DNA from: Allobacillus halotolerans
GTDB taxonomy: Bacteria; Bacillota; Bacilli; Bacillales; Alkalibacillaceae
Length of the DNA stretch: 64,000 bases
Assembly (NCBI RefSeq): GCF_028743495.1
Contig: NZ_CP117968.1
Strand: one strand, 5' to 3'
The notes beneath the pieces were generated by a model. That model made no database searches. It was given only the letters and a program-made list of their open reading frames with translations, and was not told the DNA's origin. Positions 25,500-34,285 of the stretch are shown here, piece by piece; the first letter of the stretch is position 1, and the number at the start of each line of letters is the position of its first letter. Both the position numbers and the translations under genes were made by a program.

Positions 25500-26891
25500 A
25501 TGGAGCGCAAGCGACAAACAGTAGCCATCCTAGGTGGCGGGATTACAGGACTGACTGCTGCTTATTATTTAATAAAAGAAGATCTGCCCGTCAATATTGT
25601 GCTGATTGAACAAGATTCAAAACTAGGTGGAAAAATCCAAACGTATCAATCGGATGGGTTCACGATTGAAAGAGGACCAGATTCATTTTTGGAACGAAAA
25701 GTAACTGCCAAAAAACTGGTTGAAGATCTTGGCTTGGAACATGAATTGATTCGCAATGCGACTGGACAAGCTTATATTCTGTCAGAAGACCACTTGCATG
25801 CCATGCCGAAAGGTGCTGTCATGGGGATTCCAACGGATTTCGATGCTTTTGAACAAACAACGTTAATTTCCGATGAAGGAAAAGAGTTGGTCAAGCAAGA
25901 GTTGACGAAGGAAAAAATGGAGCCAAAGGATGATTTATCCGTTGGTGAATTTTTCCGTTATCGATTAGGTGATGAAGTGGTTGATAAGCTGATCCATCCA
26001 TTGATCTCTGGTATTTATGCAGGAGATATTGACCGGCTAAGTTTGCAGGCGACTTTTCCTCAGTACTATCAATTGGAACAGAAATATGGCAGTTTAATTG
26101 AAGCTTTACGAGAAACGCAACCGAATAAAGCATCTAAAAAGCCAAAACAAGGGCAATTTTTGACATTGAAAGATGGGTTAGGTTCATTTGTTGATGCATT
26201 GCACAAAGCAATTGAACCAGTAGTAGATGTCATGCTTGATACAGAAGTGAAAAGTGTGGAGAAAGACGGAAATGGCTATCAGATTCAGTTGGATGACAAC
26301 GAAAAGATTGTTGCAGATCAAATCATTTCCACACTTCCTTTTAAAGCATCTAAGAAAGTTTTCAATGACCCTGAATTGTTCGGACAAGTGTTGGAAGAAG
26401 AGAATACTTCAGTAGCCAATGTGGCAATGGCTTTTCCTTACGAAGCAATCGAACAATTGCCTGAAGGGACTGGATTCGTTGTTTCCCGGAAAGGTGATTA
26501 TCGAATTACAGCTTGTACATGGACACATAAAAAGTGGCCACACACGACGCCAGAAGGAAATCTACTTCTCAGAACTTACGTCGGTAAACCTGGTGATGAA
26601 GAGATTCTTCATAAAAGTGATGACGAAATCATTGATATTGCGATCAATGATTTGAATCGCGTGTTTACCATTAAACAAAAACCATCTTTTCAAGTAGTTA
26701 CTCGATGGGAGAATGCAATGCCTCAGTATACTGTTGGGCATATCGGCAGAGTCAACTCGCTTGAGAAATCTTTAAAAGATAAGCTACCTGGTGTATATGT
26801 TGCCGGGAATAGTTACCGTGGCGTTGGCCTTCCGGATTGTATGGACCAAGCGATCGAGGCGGTCAACCAAATTAAGAATAATCACTTTTAA
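25500..26891 (+). CDS. hemY: Coproporphyrinogen III oxidase (HemY/CgoX)
   Basis: An FAD-dependent oxidase of the PPOX family; in Firmicutes it makes coproporphyrin III. The 463-residue protein opens with the dinucleotide-binding motif AILGGGITGLTAAYYL and has the FAD-contact segments GGKIQTYQSDGFTIERGPDSF (in part) and, at the C-terminus, GVYVAGNSYRGVGLPDCMDQA. AAAGGAGTGG selects the ATG at 25500; the frame is open upstream into hemH. The TetR gene yhgD that follows hemY in B. subtilis is absent. Confidence 0.96.
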   Translation: MERKRQTVAILGGGITGLTAAYYLIKEDLPVNIVLIEQDSKLGGKIQTYQSDGFTIERGPDSFLERKVTAKKLVEDLGLEHELIRNATGQAYILSEDHLHAMPKGAVMGIPTDFDAFEQTTLISDEGKELVKQELTKEKMEPKDDLSVGEFFRYRLGDEVVDKLIHPLISGIYAGDIDRLSLQATFPQYYQLEQKYGSLIEALRETQPNKASKKPKQGQFLTLKDGLGSFVDALHKAIEPVVDVMLDTEVKSVEKDGNGYQIQLDDNEKIVADQIISTLPFKASKKVFNDPELFGQVLEEENTSVANVAMAFPYEAIEQLPEGTGFVVSRKGDYRITACTWTHKKWPHTTPEGNLLLRTYVGKPGDEEILHKSDDEIIDIAINDLNRVFTIKQKPSFQVVTRWENAMPQYTVGHIGRVNSLEKSLKDKLPGVYVAGNSYRGVGLPDCMDQAIEAVNQIKNNHF

Positions 26892-26896
26892 TAACA

Positions 26897-26950
26897 AAGA
26901 AGCTGCTTCTAACAGTCTGACAACGGACCGATAGAACAGCTTCTTTTTGT
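26897..26950 (+). terminator. Terminator of hemEHY
   Basis: AAGAAGCTGCTTCTA pairs with TAGAACAGCTTCTT with an internal bulge, followed by TTTTT. Confidence 0.8.
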
Positions 26951-27091
26951 ACATTTTAAATAAAAACTACCTCGAAGAAATGTGGGTGGCATTTCCTCGT
27001 GTCGGAATTTTGTCTGTTTGCAGATTCAAACAGATGGGTTAGGATTGGATTAAGAATAGAACGAGCTAACAATTCACATTGTTTTAAACTA

Positions 27092-27220
27092 CTATATAAC
27101 AGGAGTACATTTTTCGCATTTATTCGTATAGCAATCTGCCTGTTCTACCATTGGTTTCTTACAGCTGTAACAACGTTTCTTCGGTAGGTTTTTAAAAAAT
27201 TTTACAGGTGATTCGAGCAT
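27092..27220 (-). CDS. yhfH: YhfH-family small zinc-ribbon-like protein
   Basis: A 42-residue ORF with a start MLESPVKFFKNLPKKRCYSC and two Cys pairs, CYSC and CEKC, plus a lone Cys between (QADCYTNK). This is the form of the YhfH family, and a GGAGG site lies seven nucleotides upstream of the ATG. It is divergent from yhfI, as expected from B. subtilis order. The four Cys of the two pairs could bind zinc; the function is unknown. A weak hairpin (27014-27033) downstream may be its terminator. The opposite-strand frame here is a shadow. Confidence 0.8.
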   Translation of the reverse strand: MLESPVKFFKNLPKKRCYSCKKPMVEQADCYTNKCEKCTPVI

Positions 27221-27320
27221 TTGAATGCCTCCTTATGTTTATTTACTAGTAGTATACTGTATTAAAACAAAAATGTTAACTATAATCTGTATCATAACAA
27301 TAAAACAGGAGGAAAGAACT

Positions 27321-28052
27321 ATGAAATTTACTGTAATTGGGTATTGGGGAGCGTACCCGGAAAAAGAAAGTGCGACATCTTGCTATGTATTGGAGAACAA
27401 TGGGTCGACCATTGTAATGGATCTGGGAAGTGGTGCTTTGTCTCGTTTGTTTCAATACTACCGCTTAGAAGACATTGATGCAGTTGTTCTTTCGCATTTT
27501 CATCATGACCACGTAGCTGATTTAGGTTCTTTACAATACGCTTTGTTGGTTCAACAGCATTTAAATGAAACAAACACGAAAATACCGATCTACGCGTCAA
27601 AAGATAACCCGAAAGACTTTCATCGATTAACACACAATGGTACAGTCGGGAAAGCTTATCAAGAAGGACATGATCTAACCATCGGTTCTGTTCATTTTTC
27701 ATTTTTGAAAACAAAACATCCAAAACCATGTTATGCGATGCGGATAACAGATGGAGAAAAAACAATCGTATATACAGCCGATACTTCATTTTTTCCAGAA
27801 CTCATTGATTTCACAAAAGATGCAGATCTGCTCGTTGCAGAAACGAGTTTTTACAAGGGAATGGATGGAAAGAAAGCGGGTCACATGACAAGTGAGGAAG
27901 TCGGAAAATTAGCCGAAAAAGCAAACGTAAAAGAATTATGGCTCACACACTTACCACATTTCGGTGACCATGAACAGTTATACAATGAAACAAAAGAGCA
28001 GTTCGAAGGAACAATTCAGTTAGCCAAAGAAGGACTTAGCTTTTCAACATAA
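27321..28052 (+). CDS. yhfI: Metallo-beta-lactamase fold hydrolase YhfI
   Basis: A 243-residue MBL-fold protein with HFHHDHVADL as the metal motif, HPKPCYAMRI supplying a later His, ADTSFF as the bridging Asp, and WLTHLPHF near the C-terminus. AGGAGG lies at the right distance before the ATG at 27321; the longer frame lacks a ribosome site. It resembles RNase Z-like and cyclic-nucleotide-type hydrolases, but the substrate of YhfI is not established. Synteny with lplJ supports the name. Confidence 0.88.
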   Translation: MKFTVIGYWGAYPEKESATSCYVLENNGSTIVMDLGSGALSRLFQYYRLEDIDAVVLSHFHHDHVADLGSLQYALLVQQHLNETNTKIPIYASKDNPKDFHRLTHNGTVGKAYQEGHDLTIGSVHFSFLKTKHPKPCYAMRITDGEKTIVYTADTSFFPELIDFTKDADLLVAETSFYKGMDGKKAGHMTSEEVGKLAEKANVKELWLTHLPHFGDHEQLYNETKEQFEGTIQLAKEGLSFST

Positions 28053-28140
28053 AATCTTTAACGCGAACCGTACTCAAGTTGAATATTCAAATGTAGTTAT
28101 TTACAATGAAGTTGAACATAAAAAAGGGAGTGATTAAGCA

Positions 28141-29151
28141 ATGTTGTATTATATCGATGCAAATGACGGAATTAACGACCCACGTATCAACCTAGCTTTT
28201 GAAGAATATGTTTTGAAGCATTTGAACATCACGAGTGAAGATCAGTACTTGCTTTTTTACATCAATAAGCCTTCCATTATTATTGGTCGGAACCAAAACA
28301 CAATTGAAGAAATAAACAAAGACTACGTAGAAGACAACGATATTCAAGTTGTTCGCCGACTCTCTGGTGGTGGAGCTGTCTATCATGATGAAGGAAACTT
28401 GAACTTCAGTTTCTTGGCAAAAGATGAAGGAGATAGCTTCAGTAACTTCAAGAAATTTACGCAACCGGTTGTTGACGCACTGAATAAATTAGGCGTCCCA
28501 GCAGAATTGACTGGAAGAAATGACTTAACGGCTGACGGGAAGAAAATTTCCGGTAATGCCCAGTTTACGACGAAAGGAAAAATGTTTTCTCACGGTACAC
28601 TGATGTTTGACTCAGAGGTGGAAAACGTTGTTCGTTCGTTGAAAGTAAAATCAGAAAAAATTCGTTCTAAAGGAATCAAATCAATCCGTAGTCGAGTGGC
28701 GAATATTTCAGACTTTATGGACGAGAAAATGACGACAGAAGAGTTCAAGGAAGTTATTTTGAAATACATTTACGATACAGAAAACTTAGATGAAATTCCT
28801 CGCTACGAATTAACGGATGAAGACTGGGATAAAATCAACCAAATCTCTAAAGAACGTTATCAGCAATGGGATTGGAACTATGGAAAATCACCTAAATTCA
28901 ATATTCAGCATTCGAAGCGTATTGAAGGCGTCGGCTCATATGACTTCCGTCTCGAAGTGAAAAAAGGCATTATCGAAGACGTAACTATTTTCGGTGACTT
29001 CTTTGGTATCGGAGAAGTACATGAGCTTGAAGATAAATTAAAAGGTGTCCGTTACGATCGCGAATCCATTTTAAAAGCAGTTGAAGATGTAAATGTACAG
29101 CATTACTTAGGAAAAATTGAGCAAGAAGACTTTCTTTCTCTCGTTTACTAA
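28141..29151 (+). CDS. lplJ: Lipoate-protein ligase LplJ
   Basis: Attaches free lipoate to lipoyl domains of GcvH and 2-oxoacid dehydrogenases. The 336-residue protein has the LplA-family signatures RRLSGGGAVYHDEGNLNFSF, GRNDLTADGKKISGNAQ and HGTLMFD, then a C-terminal accessory domain (WNYGKSPKFN). Good ribosome site (AAAGGGAGTG). It lies between yhfI and lcfB as in B. subtilis. A perfect terminator follows. Confidence 0.95.
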   Translation: MLYYIDANDGINDPRINLAFEEYVLKHLNITSEDQYLLFYINKPSIIIGRNQNTIEEINKDYVEDNDIQVVRRLSGGGAVYHDEGNLNFSFLAKDEGDSFSNFKKFTQPVVDALNKLGVPAELTGRNDLTADGKKISGNAQFTTKGKMFSHGTLMFDSEVENVVRSLKVKSEKIRSKGIKSIRSRVANISDFMDEKMTTEEFKEVILKYIYDTENLDEIPRYELTDEDWDKINQISKERYQQWDWNYGKSPKFNIQHSKRIEGVGSYDFRLEVKKGIIEDVTIFGDFFGIGEVHELEDKLKGVRYDRESILKAVEDVNVQHYLGKIEQEDFLSLVY

Positions 29152-29174
29152 GCTTGATTAATTTAGGGTCATCC

Positions 29175-29220
29175 AAAACAGGGATAGAGCGTAATTTTAA
29201 AGCTCTATCCCTGTTTTGTA
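29175..29220. terminator. Terminator of lplJ
   Basis: AAAACAGGGATAGAGC (29175-29190) and GCTCTATCCCTGTTTT (29202-29217) form a perfect 16-bp stem. Confidence 0.92.
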
Positions 29221-29223
29221 CCT

Positions 29224-29330
29224 TTCTAATCGACGGAAGCAGGTAATGTTTGTGCTCTACCGTTTAATAGAGTGCTTCTAATCGACGATAGCGCTCAAAT
29301 TTTGTACTCTACCGTTGAATAGAGCGCTTC
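29224..29330. repeat. Two tandem copies of a 52-bp intergenic repeat
   Basis: TTCTAATCGACG recurs 52 bp apart (29224 and 29276). Each unit contains CTCTACCGTT followed by AATAGAG, a CTCTA/TAGAG dyad. The period equals that of the arrays at 39471 and 59941, and AATAGAGCGCTTC closely resembles the inverse of the core of the 39471 array. The rest of 29331-29476 shows nothing I can name. Confidence 0.8.
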
Positions 29331-29476
29331 ATATCTCAAATCCAGAAGTCCCAACGTACAACTATTTGCCTACCTCTTATGTAGTTAATTTCTTTTCCGT
29401 TCAATCCCAAACGACTATGTACTTTCAATCCAACTCATCCCTTACCCTTTTCATTGCTAACCGACCATCAGCTATA

Positions 29477-29504
29477 TTGAATTAAAAGTTAAACATGGTA
29501 TGAT
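29477..29504 (+). promoter_or_regulatory. Sigma-A promoter of the ArsR-SulP operon
   Basis: TTGAAT (29477-29482), a 16-nt spacer, TATGAT (29499-29504). The palindrome at 29516 would cover the transcription start. Confidence 0.65.
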
Positions 29505-29515
29505 AGATATAGATA

Positions 29516-29541
29516 TACATATTCAAATATTTGAATATGTA
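29516..29541. promoter_or_regulatory. 26-bp perfect palindrome, probable ArsR/SmtB-type operator
   Basis: The half-site TACATATTCAAAT is followed immediately by its exact inverse. A-T-rich dyads with TTCAA/TTGAA arms are typical of ArsR/SmtB-family operators. It lies 11 nt after the -10 box and 21 nt before the regulator start codon, fitting autorepression. Confidence 0.8.
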
Positions 29542-29562
29542 AGAAGGAGTGAGATTGATAAG

Positions 29563-29928
29563 ATGTGGGACGATTTACAAGCGTTCAAAGCAGATTTCTT
29601 TAAAGCATTAGCACATCCTTTACGAATACGAATCTTGGAATTATTGGCGGATGGTCAAAAAAGTGTCAATGAAATACAAACCATCCTAAATAGTGAAGGA
29701 TCAGCTGTTTCTCAGCAATTAAGCGTTTTACGTAACAAAAATATCGTGACTGGTACGAAGCATGGGAAACAAGTCGTTTATTCATTAAGAGACCCATCCA
29801 TCATGAAGCTTTTGGATGTGGCGAAGGAGATTTTTAATAATCATCTCGTCAGTACGATCTCTATTTTAGAAGAATTAGATACCAATGATGAGAATACGAA
29901 TGAGAAAGAAGTGAAACGAAATTCATGA
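29563..29928 (+). CDS. ArsR/SmtB-family transcriptional repressor
   Basis: A 121-residue winged-helix protein: FFKALAHPLRIRILELLADG, then SVNEIQTILNSEGSAVSQQL (recognition helix) and a wing with GTKHGKQVVYSLRD. No Cys is present, so it is not a classical thiol metal sensor; the acidic, Asn-rich C-terminal tail has no obvious metal site. AAGGAG lies 13 nt before the ATG at 29563, a long spacing, but no better in-frame start is seen. Its stop overlaps the SulP start (ATGA), so the two genes are coupled. Confidence 0.85.
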   Translation: MWDDLQAFKADFFKALAHPLRIRILELLADGQKSVNEIQTILNSEGSAVSQQLSVLRNKNIVTGTKHGKQVVYSLRDPSIMKLLDVAKEIFNNHLVSTISILEELDTNDENTNEKEVKRNS

Positions 29929-31658
29929 ATCGTTTCTATGAGAATATAATCAAAAATTACTCGTTTAGTGATTTAAAAAAAGATTTGATCTCTGGCCTGA
30001 CAGTAGGGATGATTGCGATTCCGTTGGCGATGGCTTTTGCCACGGCTTCTGGTGTGAGACCGGAATATGGACTTTATACAGCGATCATCGCTGGAATTTT
30101 AATTTCTTTATTCGGAGGTTCGAAATTCCAAATCGGAGGGCCTACGGGAGCCTTTGTTCCAGTGTTATTAGGTATTGTGACCATCTACGGATACGAAAAT
30201 CTGTTGATTGCAGGTTTACTGGCAGGCTTCATGTTACTATTCATGGGGCTTTTTAAATTGGGGTCGTTAATTAAGTTTATGCCCAGGCCGGTTACGGTTG
30301 GATTTACCGCAGGTATTGCAGTCATTATTTTTACTGGTCAAATCGCGAACTTTTTAGGGATTACTCCGATTGAACAACATTCAAGGTTTATATTGAATAT
30401 CCGTGAAATTTGGAATCATCTCCATTTAACTCAAGTTTCTAGTATTTTTATTGCTTCGTTATGTATGGCTATTATTTTACTCACGCCTAAACTGTTCCCT
30501 AAAATACCTGGAGCTATTGTCGGGTTGATTGTTTCAACTGTTATTGCAACAGTCTTTTTTACGGATCAAGTACCGACAATTGGTTCTGTATTCGGGAGTA
30601 TTCCATCAAGTCTTCCGGAGTTTCAATTTCCTGAATTGACATGGGAACGAATTCAACCGATGCTCGTTCCCGCATTGACGATCGCTGCTTTAGGAGGAAT
30701 TGAGTCTTTACTATCAGCTGTAGTTGCGGATGGTATGGCTGGTAGTAAGCATGATAGTAATCGAGAATTAGTAGGTCAAGGAATTGCGAACATCGTAACA
30801 CCGTTATTTGGCGGGATTGCAGCGACTGGCGCAATTGCACGGACAGCGACGAATATTAAAACAGGAGCAGTCACTCGAATGTCAGGCGTATTTCATGGTG
30901 TGTTTGTGCTGTCGACTTTACTCCTATTTGCGCCGTATGCATCTCTTATCCCACTCGCGAGCATGGCACCCGTTTTGATGATTGTTGCGTGGAATATGAG
31001 TGATCGTCGTCATTTCGCTCATTTATTAAAGATGAAAACCGGAGATTCACTCATTTTAGTAGCCACTTTTTTATTGACTGTTTTCACAACGATTACGACA
31101 GCTGTCATGACTGGTCTCGTCCTTGCGCTCATTATGTTTGCAAGACGCATGAGTAACTTACTTGTCGTCTCCAAAGTGTTGCCGGATCATTCACATGCAA
31201 ATGAGCCTGTTGAGAGTTATATGGTTGATGCGACTAGAAATTGTCCGCAAATTGAAATTTACACAATTGAAGGACCGCTTTTTTTCGGTGCTGCTCAAGT
31301 ATTTGAACAGCGTGTCATGGATTCAATCCACTATCGACCAAAAGCTTTATTGCTAAGAATGAGCAAAGTTCCTTTCATGGACACAACAGGGATTGCTAAC
31401 CTTTCTAATGTTGTGAGTCATTTTAATAAACAAGGTGGAACGATTATTTTGTCGGGGATTAGCCCCAAGCTAAAGGAAATCTTAAAATCTTCCAATCTAT
31501 ACGATGACATCGGAGAAGAAAATATTTTTGAGCATACCGGTCAGGCACTTGATCATGCGATATCGATTATCGATCATCCAAAATGTATAGGTTGTAAACA
31601 GTTCGCATTTCATGAATGTCATCAATTGTCTGCGGGGAAGAAACTGATTACGGAATGA
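29925..31658 (+). CDS. SulP/SLC26-family anion transporter with C-terminal STAS domain and Cys-rich tail
   Basis: A 577-residue protein with about 12 membrane helices and the SulP signature PLAMAFATASGVRPEYGLY in helix 1. The STAS domain (about residues 430-545) includes PFMDTTGIANLSNV. SulP proteins carry sulfate, bicarbonate or other anions; the substrate cannot be read here. After the STAS domain a short extension has CIGC and HECH in a CxxC-x7-CH arrangement, which could bind a metal or be redox-active. Control by the coupled ArsR repressor is likely. Confidence 0.88.
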   Translation: MNRFYENIIKNYSFSDLKKDLISGLTVGMIAIPLAMAFATASGVRPEYGLYTAIIAGILISLFGGSKFQIGGPTGAFVPVLLGIVTIYGYENLLIAGLLAGFMLLFMGLFKLGSLIKFMPRPVTVGFTAGIAVIIFTGQIANFLGITPIEQHSRFILNIREIWNHLHLTQVSSIFIASLCMAIILLTPKLFPKIPGAIVGLIVSTVIATVFFTDQVPTIGSVFGSIPSSLPEFQFPELTWERIQPMLVPALTIAALGGIESLLSAVVADGMAGSKHDSNRELVGQGIANIVTPLFGGIAATGAIARTATNIKTGAVTRMSGVFHGVFVLSTLLLFAPYASLIPLASMAPVLMIVAWNMSDRRHFAHLLKMKTGDSLILVATFLLTVFTTITTAVMTGLVLALIMFARRMSNLLVVSKVLPDHSHANEPVESYMVDATRNCPQIEIYTIEGPLFFGAAQVFEQRVMDSIHYRPKALLLRMSKVPFMDTTGIANLSNVVSHFNKQGGTIILSGISPKLKEILKSSNLYDDIGEENIFEHTGQALDHAISIIDHPKCIGCKQFAFHECHQLSAGKKLITE

Positions 31659-31956
31659 CGACTCATTTTCAATAAAATCGAAGAGAATCAAAATGAAAGA
31701 AGTAGTTCTGTTTTAGTGAAGAAACATACAAAATCGCAATCCAAACAACTTAATAACAGAAGCTATCGTCATTGTGCTGTTTCTAATTCGTAAGCTTTTC
31801 ACTATGGGGTTTTTATAAATCAAATAAGTAATTGTAATTTTCATGATAAAATAAATGTAAAATTGTAAAAGAGCGACTTAAAATTTACAGGGAGCTTAGC
31901 TAAAGTAGGGGGTTAAAGAACTTGAGTGATATATTTTGGGAAATAGGAGTGGCTAT

Positions 31957-32226
31957 ATGACAGAAGATAATTTTAATCGGTTTTTAACCATTGGTATTGC
32001 GTTATTTGTAATCGGATTTATTCTTTTGTTCTTCAGTACTAGCATTGGTATATCGATGGCTGACAATTGGATGATGAATCAAGGTGGAGCAGATCCTGCT
32101 AAGTACCAAATAAGGGCTGAAAGCTATATAAATATCTTTGTAGTTTCTGGAAGTATACTTTTCGGTATTGGACTTCTCACTCTCATCCTAACTTATTTTA
32201 TTAAGATGGTTTTTTCGAAAGAATAG
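31957..32226 (+). CDS. Small membrane protein with two helices, unknown
   Basis: An 89-residue protein with hydrophobic segments at about residues 11-35 (IGIALFVIGFILLFF) and 58-82 (VVSGSILFGIGLLTLIL) around a polar loop. GGAGTGG precedes the ATG at 31957. Family not recognised. It stands alone: the 298 bp upstream show no recognised element, and two hairpins follow. Confidence 0.55.
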   Translation: MTEDNFNRFLTIGIALFVIGFILLFFSTSIGISMADNWMMNQGGADPAKYQIRAESYINIFVVSGSILFGIGLLTLILTYFIKMVFSKE

Positions 32227-32229
32227 TAA

Positions 32230-32325
32230 GCATTGTTTGCGATAAACAATGCACAATCGGTTTCTTAAAATGAATAAGTTAATATAAAAGAGAACGCTTG
32301 GGATTTTAAAACCCAAGCGTTTTTG
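32230..32325 (+). terminator. Stem-loop plus rho-independent terminator
   Basis: GCATTGTTTGCGATAAACAATGC at 32230-32252 is a hairpin without a T-run (only its first 20 bases are needed to see it: GCATTGTTT with AAACAATGC). The real terminator is AACGCTTGGG (32293-32302) with CCCAAGCGTT (32312-32321), then TTT. Confidence 0.8.
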
Positions 32326-32478
32326 TGTTTGCTATTTACACTGTTGGTTATAGCGCTATACATATACCATATCAATGTGTTCTTTAACCCGTTAAATTAG
32401 TAATTTTCTATAGTATCGGAACTACCTTGTAGAACAGTTCAATCTTTTTATTTTTTTCTGAAAAATGAAAGGGGTTTC

Positions 32479-32539
32479 TTGATGAATCGTGTCAAATAAA
32501 CTATAATAGAATAATGAAAATTGAATGACTATTCATTCA
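32479..32539 (+). promoter_or_regulatory. lcfB promoter with FadR box
   Basis: TTGATG (32479-32484), a 17-nt spacer, TATAAT (32502-32507). TGAATGACTATTCATTCA at 32522-32539 matches the Bacillus FadR operator pattern (TGAATGAnTAnTCATTCA) and covers the likely transcription start. In B. subtilis FadR represses fatty-acid degradation genes, including the lcfA/yhfL group. Confidence 0.85.
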
Positions 32540-32573
32540 TTTCTAAAGAGATACATAATAAAGGAGGAAGGGT

Positions 32574-34112
32574 ATGAATTTAAGTGATCAACTTTCCTTG
32601 ACCGCAAAGGAAAATTTAACGAAAACGGCTTATATTTTTAATGATGAAGAAACTTCTTATCGAGAATTGGAAGGTGCTGTAACGAAATTTGCATCTAGCT
32701 TGAAAGAACTTGGGTATGAGAAAGGAGACCATATCGCTTTAGTTGTGGGTAACACACCTCATTATATTATCGGTCTTTATGGCGCGATGCGATTGGGTGT
32801 CACAGTTATACCGGTCAATCCTATTTATACTGTTGAGGAAATGGCTTACATTATGACGAACGGTGATGTTAAAGGTGTCATTACGTTGGATGTGTTGATG
32901 GAAAAATTTGAGCATCTCGATCAAAAAGTTTCAGGGATTGAACACTATATTGTCGGTGCAACGAGTCCTGACAGTGATTTAAGTGCATCAACATTGGCAG
33001 AAAAAATTTCTTCTTTTGAAAAATTAACGAAGGAAGGTAGCTTGGAACTCGACCGACCTACATTGAATGAAGATGATACAGCTGTCGTTCTCTATACTTC
33101 TGGAACGACGGGTAAACCAAAAGGTGCGATGCTTACACACAAAAATCTTTATTCTAATGCACGGGATGTAGCGGAATATTTAACAATTGATGCGAATGAT
33201 CGTGTCGTTGCTGCGCTCCCAATGTTCCACGTCTTTTGTTTAACTGTTGCACTAAACGCTCCATTAGTAAATGGCGGGACAGTTTTAATCGTACCGAAAT
33301 TTTCACCTGAAGAAGTATTCCGTGTTATTAAAGAACATCAAGCAACAATCTTCGCAGGTGTTCCGACGATGTATAACTATCTCTTACAATATCCAGATGA
33401 AGAGGCTAAAGATTTCTCAAGCATTCGTTTTTGCATATCCGGTGGTGCATCGATGCCAGTCGCCTTATTAGAAAAATTCGAACAACGTTTCAACATTCGT
33501 CTATCTGAAGGCTATGGATTATCGGAATCTTCTCCGGTTACTTGCTTTAACCCATTGGACCGGCCACGAAAAGCGGGATCAATCGGGAGAAGTATCACGA
33601 ACGTGGAAAATAAAGTGGTGGATGAAAATGGCGAAGAGGTACCAGTTGGTCAAGTCGGCGAATTGATTGTCAGAGGTCCGAACGTGATGAAAGGCTATTA
33701 TAAAATGCCTGAAGAAACCCAAGCGACGATTAAAGATGGGTGGCTATACACAGGCGATATGGCGCGTATGGATGAGGAAGAGTACTTCTATATTGTCGAC
33801 CGGAAAAAAGAATTGATTTTGGTCGGTGGGTATAACGTTTATCCAAGAGAAATAGAAGAGGTTCTGTATGGTCATGGCAAGGTGAGCGAAGTTGCCGTCA
33901 TCGGCGTTCCGGATGAAAACCTCGGAGAAGCGATTATCGCTTATGTCGTCGTGAACGATGATCAAGTAACAAGAGAGGAACTAGTTGCTCTCTGTAAAGA
34001 AAAACTTGCCAAATACAAGCAACCAAAAGAAATTGAATTCCTTGAAGAGTTACCGAAAAATACGACCGGTAAAATTCTCAAACGTAATTTAAAACACCAG
34101 TTACAGCAGTAG
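32574..34112 (+). CDS. lcfB: Long-chain fatty-acid CoA ligase (LcfB/YhfL type)
   Basis: Activates fatty acids with ATP and CoA for beta-oxidation. The 512-residue ANL-superfamily enzyme has the AMP-binding motif YTSGTTGKPKGAMLTHKNL, EGYGLSESSPVT, GWLYTGDMARMDEEEYFYIV and the C-terminal hinge and catalytic Lys region PKNTTGKILKRNLK. Ribosome site AAAGGAGG. It follows lplJ at a distance as in B. subtilis and carries its own FadR-controlled promoter and terminator. Confidence 0.93.
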   Translation: MNLSDQLSLTAKENLTKTAYIFNDEETSYRELEGAVTKFASSLKELGYEKGDHIALVVGNTPHYIIGLYGAMRLGVTVIPVNPIYTVEEMAYIMTNGDVKGVITLDVLMEKFEHLDQKVSGIEHYIVGATSPDSDLSASTLAEKISSFEKLTKEGSLELDRPTLNEDDTAVVLYTSGTTGKPKGAMLTHKNLYSNARDVAEYLTIDANDRVVAALPMFHVFCLTVALNAPLVNGGTVLIVPKFSPEEVFRVIKEHQATIFAGVPTMYNYLLQYPDEEAKDFSSIRFCISGGASMPVALLEKFEQRFNIRLSEGYGLSESSPVTCFNPLDRPRKAGSIGRSITNVENKVVDENGEEVPVGQVGELIVRGPNVMKGYYKMPEETQATIKDGWLYTGDMARMDEEEYFYIVDRKKELILVGGYNVYPREIEEVLYGHGKVSEVAVIGVPDENLGEAIIAYVVVNDDQVTREELVALCKEKLAKYKQPKEIEFLEELPKNTTGKILKRNLKHQLQQ

Positions 34113-34115
34113 ATG

Positions 34116-34150
34116 AACAGGGGGTGGGGTGCCCCCTGTTTTGTTTTGAT
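34116..34150 (+). terminator. Terminator of lcfB
   Basis: ACAGGGGG pairs with CCCCCTGT around a G-rich loop, followed by TTTTGTTTT. Confidence 0.85.
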
Positions 34151-34285
34151 TTGCGCCTGAATACCTTTTAATATTAAATTTTTAAAGTTTTTAATTTTTT
34201 GAAAAGGTTTTTTAAAATATACATAGAATTATTAATTATATTACCACTGTAGGAGGATTAATCTTATTTAAGGGAGGTGGATATA

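Noticed and set aside
26999..27187. 62-residue plus-strand ORF between hemY and yhfI
   Set aside because: It is the shadow of the minus-strand yhfH gene, which has a proper ribosome site and conserved Cys pairs.
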